From assembly GCA_903901395.1 (NCBI GenBank), contig CAIUQW010000263.1:1-6150 (forward strand): a DNA stretch of 6,150 nt. Reading direction: 5' to 3'. Below are positions 1-6,150 of the stretch, piece by piece. Below the pieces are notes generated by a model, which saw only the letters and a program-made list of their open reading frames with translations, had not been told where the DNA came from and did no database searches. Source of the stretch: an uncultured Chlorobiales bacterium. Its GTDB lineage: Bacteria; Bacteroidota; Chlorobiia; Chlorobiales; Chlorobiaceae. Both the position numbers and the translations under genes were made by a program. How positions within the stretch are numbered: position 1 is the first letter of the stretch; each line of letters starts with the position of its first letter.

Positions 1-60
1 ATTTCTTTTTCAGAGTCGGCTGCGCTCTTCCTTGAACAAGTATACACACTGTTCATTGTC

Positions 61-94
61 CGTGTGCGGTATCCAGCCGGATACGGGTGGCACG
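61..94. other. Hairpin-forming sequence in the mpl leader
   Basis: Positions 69-74 (GTATCC) and 79-84 (GGATAC) are perfect inverted repeats around the 4-nt loop AGCC. An outer stem, CGTGT at 61-65 against GCACG at 90-94 (one G-T wobble), can close the structure after a small internal loop. No T-tract follows on the plus strand, so it does not look like an intrinsic terminator for rightward transcription. It lies about 130 bp upstream of the mpl start. It could be a leader RNA structure, a protein-binding palindrome, or chance. The structure is seen in the sequence; any role is unknown. Confidence 0.35.
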
Positions 95-121
95 CAGTGA
101 CGGGACAATGCACGAAGCTGT

Positions 122-176
122 TTGACAGTGACCTGACGCGGCTCTGTTTTGCTCAAGTGCCGATTTTGCTTACTAT
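122..176 (+). promoter_or_regulatory. Candidate promoter elements upstream of mpl
   Basis: A consensus -35 hexamer TTGACA lies at 122-127, but the sequence 17 nt downstream (TGTTTT, 145-150) is a poor -10. A second pairing is TTGCTC (149-154) with TACTAT (171-176) at 16-nt spacing, which has a better -10 and a weak -35. One of these probably drives mpl, since no upstream gene in the same direction is evident. The mpl start has no recognisable Shine-Dalgarno sequence; the bases just before it are pyrimidine- and A-rich. Promoter choice is a guess from hexamer matches only. Confidence 0.3.
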
Positions 177-222
177 TGAGACAAGTGTATGAAAAATTAG
201 CACCTGACCAACCCTTCCCACC

Positions 223-1647
223 ATGAGCTCCATCTACTTCATCGGTATCGGCGGCACTGCAATGGCTTCGGTGGCCGTGGCGCTTTCGCACATGGGCCAC
301 GCCGTCACCGGCTCGGACGTTCAGCTCTATCCTCCGATGAGCACGTATCTTGCAAGCCATAACATTCGCTATTTCAACAATTTCTCAGCGGAGAACCTGA
401 ACAGCGCTTCGCCTGACCTCGTGGTCGTCGGCAACGCGATCAGCCGGGGCAATCCCGATCTCGAATATGCGCTCGACCAGCGCATGGCGCTGATCTCGAT
501 GCCGGAGCTGGTGAGCCGCGAGCTGATTGCCCGCCACACCTCCATCGTGGTCGCGGGCACGCACGGCAAGACAACTACCACCTCGCTCGCGGCGTGGCTG
601 CTCGAAGCGGGCGGTCTCCTGCCAGGCTTCCTCATCGGCGGGATTCCGGAGAACTTCGGCGACGGCTGCCGACCGTCGGGTCTCTCCGAGCCGGGCTTCT
701 TCGTGACCGAGGGGGACGAGTACGATTCGGCGTTCTTTGACAAGCGCAGTAAATTTCTGCACTATCGCCCCGACATCGCCATCATCAACAACGTCGAGTT
801 CGACCATGCAGACATCTTCGATTCGCTGGAGGAAATCAAGAAGAGCTTCCGCCTGCTGGTGAACCTTGTGCCGTCGAGCGGGCTTCTGATCGTCAACGCC
901 GATGATCCTGTCGCGATGGAGGTGGCCGCGAAGGCCTTCTGCCGCGTCGAGACCTTCGGCCTGAACGGCAACACGGAGTGGACGGCGGCGGATATTACGT
1001 CGGATTCGGATACTACGTCATTCACGGTTGTGCGCAATGGCGAAGCGCTGGGCCGGGTCAGGGTGCCGCTTTTCGGCAACTACAACGTCATGAATGCGCT
1101 GGCGGCGACGGCTGCCGCGATACGCGCCGGAGTGAGCTTCGAGGCAATCACGCGCGGCCTCGGCAGCTTCAGGCGTCCCAAACGCCGCATGGAGCTGGTG
1201 GGTGACTACGCTGGCGGCATCACGCTGATCGAGGATTTCGCGCACCACCCGACGGCCATCCGCCTCACGCTCGGCGCGATTGCGGAGCGTTACCCCGGTC
1301 GGCGCATAATCGCCTGCTTCGAGCCGCGCTCCAACACCACGAGCCGCAACATCTTCCAGCGCGAGCTGTCGGAGTGCTTCGAGGGCGCATCGGTGGTGGT
1401 GCTCGGCAAGGTCAACCGCCCGGAGCGCTATGCACCGGAGGAGCGGCTCGACGCGGCGCGGCTCTGCCGGGAGCTGGAGGCCAATGGCAAGCGCGTTTTC
1501 GCGGCGGGCGGCGACAACTATCCGGCGGACATCGTGGAGTTCGTCGAGGCTGAACGCCAGCCAGGTGACGTCATCGTGCTTTTGAGTAACGGCAGTTTCA
1601 ACGGGCTAAAGGAACTGCTCGCCAAACGTTTTGAAAAAAATTCATGA
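223..1647 (+). CDS. mpl: UDP-N-acetylmuramate:L-alanyl-gamma-D-glutamyl-meso-diaminopimelate ligase (Mpl)
   Basis: A cytoplasmic ATP-dependent amide ligase of the Mur family. It joins the recovered tripeptide L-Ala-gamma-D-Glu-meso-DAP to UDP-MurNAc, returning turnover products to peptidoglycan synthesis. The 474 residues show the three-domain Mur plan. An N-terminal nucleotide-binding domain has GIGGTAM (8-14) and YPPMST (36-41). The central ATPase domain has P-loop GTHGKTTT (112-119), FDKRSKFLHY (172-181) and EFDHADIF (192-199). The C-terminal domain has DFAHHPTAI (338-346) and EPRSNT (367-372). YPPMST, the FDKRSKF stretch and DFAHHPTAI match Mpl as I recall it from E. coli (about 457 aa) better than MurC, which ligates single L-Ala. 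The ATG at 223 is used because the dinucleotide-binding motif begins eight residues in. No other mur gene adjoins it, and 144 bp separate it from the next gene, so it is probably monocistronic. No clear terminator follows. Confidence 0.96.
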   Translation: MSSIYFIGIGGTAMASVAVALSHMGHAVTGSDVQLYPPMSTYLASHNIRYFNNFSAENLNSASPDLVVVGNAISRGNPDLEYALDQRMALISMPELVSRELIARHTSIVVAGTHGKTTTTSLAAWLLEAGGLLPGFLIGGIPENFGDGCRPSGLSEPGFFVTEGDEYDSAFFDKRSKFLHYRPDIAIINNVEFDHADIFDSLEEIKKSFRLLVNLVPSSGLLIVNADDPVAMEVAAKAFCRVETFGLNGNTEWTAADITSDSDTTSFTVVRNGEALGRVRVPLFGNYNVMNALAATAAAIRAGVSFEAITRGLGSFRRPKRRMELVGDYAGGITLIEDFAHHPTAIRLTLGAIAERYPGRRIIACFEPRSNTTSRNIFQRELSECFEGASVVVLGKVNRPERYAPEERLDAARLCRELEANGKRVFAAGGDNYPADIVEFVEAERQPGDVIVLLSNGSFNGLKELLAKRFEKNS

Positions 1648-1770
1648 AAGTTTCACCGGCGATATTCTATTTTTCTATCTTGTAGTACTTGTTCGGCGGC
1701 AAAGCCTGTTTAACGCCGTTGCGGACATGAGCTGGAACTGAACTGTCATTATTATCAACATATCTGTTAA

Positions 1771-2796
<1,026 letters not shown>

Positions 2797-2823
2797 TTCG
2801 CACAGATACGAGAATCAAGCAAT

Positions 2824-2857
2824 GCAAAGGGCTGCCAGCAAAAGGCGGCCCTTTTGC
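2824..2857 (+). terminator. Intrinsic-type terminator after the GAPDH gene
   Basis: The left arm at 2824-2836 (GCAAAGGGCTGCC) pairs with the right arm at 2844-2857 (GGCGGCCCTTTTGC) around the 7-nt loop AGCAAAA. The core is eight pairs with one T-G wobble, extended by AAA/TTT and a terminal GC with one extra T. The T-run downstream is short and interrupted (TTTTGCGTTTG), so termination may be incomplete. It begins 27 bp after the GAPDH stop codon, the expected place. Confidence 0.75.
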
Positions 2858-2865
2858 GTTTGTGA

Positions 2866-2909
2866 CAGATCAGTCATATCCAACCGATCGGACTGATCTG
2901 ACCGATCGG
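2866..2909. repeat. Palindromic GATC repeat block between GAPDH and the flavodoxin-like pair
   Basis: Two nested symmetries are visible. A perfect 10-bp inverted repeat, CAGATCAGTC (2866-2875) and GACTGATCTG (2891-2900), is separated by 15 nt. The palindromic octamer CCGATCGG occurs twice, at 2884-2891 and 2902-2909, forming a 26-bp imperfect palindrome (22 of 26 positions symmetric) centred on the GATC at 2895-2898. GATC occurs at 2868, 2886, 2895 and 2904, always at multiples of 9 nt. The block lies after the GAPDH terminator and about 25 bp before the candidate -35 of the next genes, so a protein-binding site or a switchable RNA structure is possible. No known operator was recognised. Confidence 0.6.
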
Positions 2910-2934
2910 CAGAAAGAGCTGACCTCTCCCGATT

Positions 2935-2962
2935 TTGCCGTGAAAGAGTAATGTCTTATTAT
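2935..2962 (+). promoter_or_regulatory. Candidate promoter for the flavodoxin-like gene pair
   Basis: TTGCCG at 2935-2940 matches four of six bases of the -35 consensus, and TATTAT at 2957-2962 matches five of six of the -10 consensus, with a 16-nt spacer. A transcript starting near 2969 would have a leader of roughly 38 nt before the ATG at 3007. The palindromic block at 2866-2909 lies immediately upstream, where an activator could bind. This is predicted from hexamer similarity alone. Confidence 0.4.
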
Positions 2963-3006
2963 TCCGCTACATTCCAGAGTCAGGCAAAACCATACTATTC
3001 ACGCCT

Positions 3007-3480
3007 ATGACCAGCACCAACGCCAAACCAAAGAAGGCAATTATCCTTTATGACAGCATGTCCGTCGGCGGATCTGCCGACAGGCTGATCGATGCTATCG
3101 GTAAAAATCTTGCCGAGGCCGGAGCGTACGTGGAAAAAGCCCGTTGCAAACCCAACGCTGATTACAGCTTCGTCGAGGAGTTCGACCTCGTGCTGCTTGG
3201 AGCGCCGATCTACTACCTGCTTGTCGCCTCGAAGCTCAGCGGAGCGCTTTCGCAAAGCAATCTGAGAGCCGCGCTGAAGGGCAAGAAAGTGGCCCTGTTC
3301 GTCATCTGCGGCAGTCCCGAGCCGATGGCGCACTTCCTCTATCTGCCGCAACTCAAAATGAATCTCGAAAACCCGGTGATCCTTGCCGAAAAAGTGTTCT
3401 CGCCCGATCAGACCAGCGATCCTAAAGCAATTGCTGAATTCTCCCAGAGCATACTCGATGCCTACGGTAAGGCCAACTGA
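3007..3480 (+). CDS. Flavodoxin-like fold protein (bare-domain paralogue)
   Basis: A 157-residue, probably soluble cytoplasmic protein with the alternating strand/helix pattern of a flavodoxin-like domain. Strand 1 and its phosphate-type loop are AIILYDSMSVGGSADRLIDA (11-30). A second strand runs into FDLVLLGAPIYY (59-70), like the loop that contacts the flavin ring in flavodoxins. KKVALFVICGSPE (93-105) supplies a further strand and loop. There is no signal peptide or membrane segment. The first loop departs from the classical flavodoxin Thr-rich form, so FMN binding is inferred, not demonstrated. It aligns without gaps to the downstream gene over residues 11-130 (my hand count is 84 of 120 identical) but ends at 157, lacking the paralogue's C-terminal domain. 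Cys47 and Cys101 are shared by both. The first ATG is used because its N-terminal spacing matches the paralogue exactly. It probably heads a two-gene transcript. Electron carrier, flavin reductase-like enzyme or regulatory partner are all possible. Confidence 0.85.
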   Translation: MTSTNAKPKKAIILYDSMSVGGSADRLIDAIGKNLAEAGAYVEKARCKPNADYSFVEEFDLVLLGAPIYYLLVASKLSGALSQSNLRAALKGKKVALFVICGSPEPMAHFLYLPQLKMNLENPVILAEKVFSPDQTSDPKAIAEFSQSILDAYGKAN

Positions 3481-3498
3481 TTCAACAAAACCTGTCCC

Positions 3499-4161
3499 AT
3501 GACGCAAGACAACGACCGCCAGATGAGAGCCATCATTCTTTACGACAGCCGCTCCACCGGTGGTTCAACCGACAAGCTGATCGACGCGATCGGCCAGCAG
3601 CTCGCAGAAACCGGGGCTTATGTCGAAAAGGCCCGCTGCAAGGCGACCGCCGACTACAGCTTCGTCAGCGATTTCGACGTGGTGATTCTCGGCGCTCCCG
3701 TGTACTATCTGGTGGTCTCATCGCAGTTGCTCGGCGCGCTGGTGCAGAGCAACCTGAAACGCTGCCTGCGCAACAAAAATATCGCGCTCTTCGTGACCTG
3801 TGGAAGCCCCGAGGCGATGGCCCAGACGCTTTACCTGCCGCAGCTCAAGATTCATCTTATCCGCAACCGGATTCTCGCCGAAAAGGTGATCGCGCCGCAC
3901 CAGATTGGCGACGAGGGGATTATCGCCGACTTCGTGGAGGAGATTGACGAGGGGTTCCGCCGGTCGAGCAAACCCCGCTTCGGCCCACGTGCGAGCAAGC
4001 TTCAGTGGAGCAGCGAAGCGCAGGAGATGATCAGCCAGATGCCTCCGTTTTTCGCCGACAAGATCAAGGGTGCTCTGCAAAAATATGCCGAGGCTAACGG
4101 TATCACCTATATCACGCTCGAAGTGCTCGACGCGGCCAGATCAAGCCCGATGGGCATGTGA
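3499..4161 (+). CDS. Flavodoxin-like domain fused to a C-terminal PCP_red domain
   Basis: A 220-residue protein in two parts. Residues 11-150 form a flavodoxin-like domain: first loop YDSRSTGGSTDKL (15-27), FDVVILGAPVYY (59-70) and NIALFVTCGSPE (94-105). A basic linker (about 151-167, FRRSSKPRFGPRASK) leads to residues 168-215, which fit the PCP_red pattern: Trp170, the Pro-Pro-Phe-Phe turn at 182-185, a helix with Tyr196-Ala197, and GITYITLEVLDAAR (201-214). PCP_red is known as the C-terminal domain of the BchB/ChlB subunit of dark-operative protochlorophyllide reductase and also occurs elsewhere. The gene starts 18 bp after its paralogue and is followed by a strong terminator, so the two are likely co-transcribed. 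No Shine-Dalgarno is visible. ATG 3523 (Met9) is an alternative start, but ATG 3499 keeps the gap-free alignment with the upstream gene. A link to (bacterio)chlorophyll synthesis or its redox control is inference from the domain only. Confidence 0.85.
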   Translation: MTQDNDRQMRAIILYDSRSTGGSTDKLIDAIGQQLAETGAYVEKARCKATADYSFVSDFDVVILGAPVYYLVVSSQLLGALVQSNLKRCLRNKNIALFVTCGSPEAMAQTLYLPQLKIHLIRNRILAEKVIAPHQIGDEGIIADFVEEIDEGFRRSSKPRFGPRASKLQWSSEAQEMISQMPPFFADKIKGALQKYAEANGITYITLEVLDAARSSPMGM

Positions 4162-4180
4162 GTCTGAATTTCCGGTAGAA

Positions 4181-4219
4181 ACGAAAAAGCCGTCATCGCA
4201 ATGTGACGGCTTTTTTCGT
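4181..4219. terminator. Bidirectional intrinsic terminator between convergent operons
   Basis: AAAAAGCCGTCA (4184-4195) and TGACGGCTTTTT (4204-4215) form a perfect 12-bp stem around an 8-nt loop (4196-4203). ACG/CGT at the outer ends extends it past one extra T. The stem has a GC-rich top with a T-run on each strand's 3' side, so it can stop both the rightward flavodoxin-like transcript (stop codon 4161) and the leftward dnaJ transcript (stop codon ends at 4249). Confidence 0.9.
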
Positions 4220-4248
4220 TGTATCGATCTTTGGGACGGCGGAGCTCT

Positions 4249-5451
4249 TCAGCTGAAAATATCCTTCGCCTTCTCGAAAATGCTCTTTTCGTGATTTTCC
4301 TCGCCGTGGTTCGGGCAGATGGTTGTCGATTTCTTCAGCTCCTTCAACAGGTCGCGATCCTTGCCGCTGACATCTTTCGGGACGAAGACGTTCACCCGCA
4401 CGTAGAGGTCGCCGCTGCCGCCTCCCTTGAGGTGACCGATGCCCTTGCCGCCGATGCGTAGCATGGTGTTCGGCTGCGTGCCCGACGGCACGGTCAGCTT
4501 GACGTGGCCTTCGAGCGTCGGGACGTCGATCTTGGTGCCCATGACGAGGTCGGGGAAACCAAGCGAGAGATCGTAGATGATGTCGTCGCCGTTGCGCTTG
4601 AAGAGGTCGTGCGCTTTCTCCTCCAGAATGACGATCAGGTCGCCGGGAGCGCCGCCGCGCGGGCCTGCGTTACCCTGCCCCTGAAGCGTGATGTAGTTGC
4701 CCTCCTGCACGCCCGCGGGCACATTGATCTTGACGGTCGCGTCGCCCTGCTTGATCCCTTCGCCGTAACAGGAGGTGCAGCGATCCTTGACGACATGCCC
4801 CTCGCCGCCGCAAGTCGGGCAGGCTGCGATGTTGACGAACTGGCCGAACATCGTCTTCGACGCCTGGCGCACCTCGCCGGTGCCGTGGCAGGTCGAGCAG
4901 GTCTCGGTCTTGCCGCTCTTGGAGCCGGTGCCGTTGCACGTCTCGCAAATCACCTGTTTCTTGATCTTGAGCGTCTTCTCGACCCCTTTGGCGATCTCTT
5001 CGAGCGTGAGCTTGAGCTTGATTTTCAGGTCGGTGCCGTGAATGCCCGCCGAGCGTCTGCGCCCGCCACCGCCGCCACCAAAGCCGCCGCCGAAAACATC
5101 CTCGAAACCGCCGAAGGGCGATCCGCCGCCGCGCGAGCGTCCGCCGCCAAACATGTCGTTGAAGGCGCTGAAAATATCGTTGATGTCGCCATACCCGGCA
5201 CCAGGGCCGCCGCCTGAGGCCGCCGACGAGCCGACGCCCGCGTGCCCGAACTGGTCGTAGCGGCGGCGTTTGTCGTCGTTGCTCAGCACTTCGTAAGCCT
5301 CGTTGACCTCCTTGAACTTCTCCTCGGCCTCCTTGTTGCCGGGATTCTTATCCGGGTGGAACTGCATGGCCAGCTTGCGGTAGGCCTTCTTTATCTCGTC
5401 CTTGTCCGCCGAACGACCGACGCCAAGAACCTCGTAATAATCTCTCTTCAT
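4249..5451 (-). CDS. dnaJ: Chaperone protein DnaJ (type I Hsp40)
   Basis: Cytoplasmic J-protein that binds unfolded clients, delivers them to DnaK and stimulates DnaK ATPase. All class I parts are present in 400 residues. The J-domain (about 3-68) has HPD at 32-34. The Gly/Phe-rich region (about 70-135) contains the conserved DIF motif at 92-94. Four zinc-finger CxxCxGxG repeats are CETCNGTG (169-176), CSTCHGTG (185-192), CPTCGGEG (211-218) and CTSCYGEG (225-232); all eight cysteines are intact. C-terminal client-binding and dimerisation domains follow. It is somewhat longer than E. coli DnaJ (376 aa), partly through the Gly-rich linker, including a run of six glycines at 125-130. A good Shine-Dalgarno supports the ATG. 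It is last in the hrcA-grpE-dnaJ order, 29 bp after grpE, and ends ahead of a shared terminator. Heat-inducible control through HrcA is likely, but its operator would lie outside the window. Confidence 0.98.
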   Translation of the reverse strand: MKRDYYEVLGVGRSADKDEIKKAYRKLAMQFHPDKNPGNKEAEEKFKEVNEAYEVLSNDDKRRRYDQFGHAGVGSSAASGGGPGAGYGDINDIFSAFNDMFGGGRSRGGGSPFGGFEDVFGGGFGGGGGGRRRSAGIHGTDLKIKLKLTLEEIAKGVEKTLKIKKQVICETCNGTGSKSGKTETCSTCHGTGEVRQASKTMFGQFVNIAACPTCGGEGHVVKDRCTSCYGEGIKQGDATVKINVPAGVQEGNYITLQGQGNAGPRGGAPGDLIVILEEKAHDLFKRNGDDIIYDLSLGFPDLVMGTKIDVPTLEGHVKLTVPSGTQPNTMLRIGGKGIGHLKGGGSGDLYVRVNVFVPKDVSGKDRDLLKELKKSTTICPNHGEENHEKSIFEKAKDIFS

Positions 5452-5456
5452 CGAAT

Positions 5457-5464
5457 TCCTCTCT
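5457..5464 (-). promoter_or_regulatory. Shine-Dalgarno sequence of dnaJ
   Basis: Read on the minus strand, AGAGAGGA ends 5 nt before the dnaJ ATG, a good match to the 16S rRNA 3' end. It fixes the start at 5451. It is the only strong ribosome binding site at any gene start in the window; the plus-strand genes and grpE have weak ones or none. Confidence 0.7.
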
Positions 5465-5480
5465 ATTTAAAATCTGTCAG

Positions 5481-6065
5481 TTATCGCGCGACAATGACTT
5501 TGGCGTGGCGGATCACCCTGTCGCCGAGCGTGTAGCCGGTCTGGTACTCCTCGACGATGGTGTCCGGCTCCGCGCCGGGCGCGTCGACTTGCGTGATCGC
5601 TTCGTGGAAATTGACGTCGAGCACCTTGCCTTTGGCCTCGATCTCCTTGACTCCTTTGTTTTCGAGCAGCGACATGAAGTTCTTGCGGATCAGCTCCACG
5701 CCCTCGATGAAGGGCTTCGCTTCGGACATCGCCTGCATTTCGGCGGGGATGTGGCTCATGAGGCGCTTCAGGTCGTCGATCATCGGCAACAGGTCGCGAA
5801 CCGTGTTTTCGAGCATACGGACGCCCGACTGCGCGACCTCGCGCTCCTTCTGCTTGCGAAAGTTCTCGAAATCGGCGGCCCGGCGCATCACCTCTTCGCG
5901 AAGCTTCGTGATCTCCGCGTCACGCGCCGCAATCTCAGCCTCCATGTCCGCCTCGGTGGCCGCGGGAATCGCCGCCGTCTCGTCGGCAGCCGCTTCCGGC
6001 GACTCGATATTAATCGTCTCTTTTATCTCGTCCTGTTCCTTGCGATGCGTCTCTTTTTTGGTCAT
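5481..6065 (-). CDS. grpE: Nucleotide exchange factor GrpE
   Basis: Dimeric cytoplasmic co-chaperone that releases ADP from DnaK and so resets the DnaK-DnaJ folding cycle. The 194 residues show the family layout. An acidic, low-complexity N-terminal tail (1-40, many Glu and Ala) leads to a long charged helix of the coiled-coil type (about 41-80, with [17 protein letters not shown] at 60-76). A helical bundle follows, and then the C-terminal beta domain that docks on DnaK, with the signature beginning FHEAITQV (153-160) and continuing through [18 protein letters not shown] (177-194). Length is typical (E. coli 197 aa). It lies 24 bp after hrcA and 29 bp before dnaJ, so all three are probably one transcript. 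Upstream of its ATG there is no clear Shine-Dalgarno, which may mean translation is coupled to hrcA (inference). No residue abnormality was noticed. Confidence 0.97.
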   Translation of the reverse strand: MTKKETHRKEQDEIKETINIESPEAAADETAAIPAATEADMEAEIAARDAEITKLREEVMRRAADFENFRKQKEREVAQSGVRMLENTVRDLLPMIDDLKRLMSHIPAEMQAMSEAKPFIEGVELIRKNFMSLLENKGVKEIEAKGKVLDVNFHEAITQVDAPGAEPDTIVEEYQTGYTLGDRVIRHAKVIVAR

Positions 6066-6089
6066 GATTCAGTGAAAGTCATTGATAAG

Positions 6090-6150
6090 TTAATTGTTTC
6101 CCGACAAGGCGTCCGACAGGCACCCCGCCATGTAGTTCACCACGCGCACG
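6090..6150 (-). CDS. hrcA: C-terminal end of heat-inducible transcription repressor HrcA (partial)
   Basis: Only the last 19 codons and the TAA stop lie in the window; the gene enters from the right edge on the minus strand. The visible peptide is VRVVNYMAGCLSDALSGNN, which resembles the helix that ends HrcA proteins in type. The call rests mostly on context: hrcA directly upstream of grpE and dnaJ is a recurrent bacterial order, and the 24-bp gap to grpE fits an operon. HrcA represses chaperone operons by binding the CIRCE inverted repeat. No CIRCE element is visible in the window, as expected if it precedes hrcA. Another gene cannot be excluded from so short a fragment. Confidence 0.7.
   Translation of the reverse strand, partial: VRVVNYMAGCLSDALSGNN

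Noticed and set aside
1..56. A minus-strand ATG at 54-56 with a frame open to the left edge, possibly the start of a divergent gene.
   Set aside because: Only 18 codons are visible, with no clear ribosome binding site and no recognisable motif.
1..192. A frame open from the left edge to a TGA at 190-192 (plus strand), which could be the tail of an upstream gene.
   Set aside because: The 63 codons lack the strong G/C third-position bias of the real genes and the peptide resembles nothing I recognise. An open stretch of this length can arise by chance. Sequence to the left would settle it.
197..203. TTAGCAC before mpl, resembling the left half of a CIRCE element (HrcA site).
   Set aside because: The matching right half GAGTGCTAA is absent at the required spacing, and mpl is not a heat-shock gene.
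1694..1718. Small inverted repeat CGGCG/CGCCG between mpl and the GAPDH gene, considered as a terminator.
   Set aside because: Only five pairs around a 15-nt loop and no T-tract after it. No convincing terminator for mpl was found in 1648-1791.
2995..3507. Minus-strand open frame (170 codons) opposite the first flavodoxin-like gene.
   Set aside because: The plus-strand product has a clear fold pattern and a close adjacent paralogue, so the antisense frame is a shadow.
4504..5217. Long plus-strand open frame (237 codons) opposite dnaJ.
   Set aside because: It is entirely antisense to intact DnaJ zinc-finger and Gly-rich regions, and its low-complexity Ala/Val/Glu composition follows from DnaJ codon use.
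5042..5260. Gly-rich, repetitive DNA in dnaJ, considered as a microsatellite or insertion.
   Set aside because: A Gly/Phe-rich linker is a normal part of class I DnaJ, and the frame and the conserved DIF motif are intact.

Overview
The window (about 6.15 kb, GC-rich coding sequence with strong G/C preference at third codon positions) looks like a chromosomal segment of a green sulfur bacterium (Chlorobiota, Chlorobium/Chlorobaculum-like). The phylum call is inference. It rests on the C-terminal PCP_red domain (known mainly from the light-independent protochlorophyllide reductase subunit BchB/ChlB) in one gene, on the hrcA-grpE-dnaJ order, and on my general impression of the protein sequences. 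No database search was possible.

Layout. Positions 1-222 are a leader with a compact hairpin (61-94) and possible promoter elements but no convincing gene. Positions 223-1647 (+) encode Mpl, the ligase that reattaches recycled murein tripeptide to UDP-MurNAc. After a 144-bp gap, 1792-2796 (+) encode a glyceraldehyde-3-phosphate dehydrogenase with NAD-type coenzyme determinants, followed by a hairpin terminator (2824-2857). The 210-bp gap up to 3007 also holds a palindromic, 9-nt-phased GATC repeat block (2866-2909) and a plausible promoter (2935-2962). Positions 3007-3480 and 3499-4161 (+) are two tandem flavodoxin-like paralogues, probably one transcript. The second carries an extra C-terminal PCP_red domain. 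A perfect bidirectional terminator (4181-4219) separates this pair from a convergent heat-shock operon on the minus strand, transcribed hrcA (only the last 19 codons are inside, 6090-6150), grpE (5481-6065), dnaJ (4249-5451).

How the genes work together. GrpE and DnaJ are the nucleotide-exchange factor and J-protein of the DnaK chaperone cycle, and HrcA is the heat-inducible repressor of such operons. dnaK itself is not in the window. Mpl and GAPDH are independent housekeeping genes. The least-described element is the flavodoxin-like pair: one bare domain and one fused to a tetrapyrrole-enzyme-associated domain. This suggests, without proving, a flavin- or redox-linked role around (bacterio)chlorophyll metabolism. 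I see no mobile elements, tRNA/rRNA genes or CRISPR arrays.
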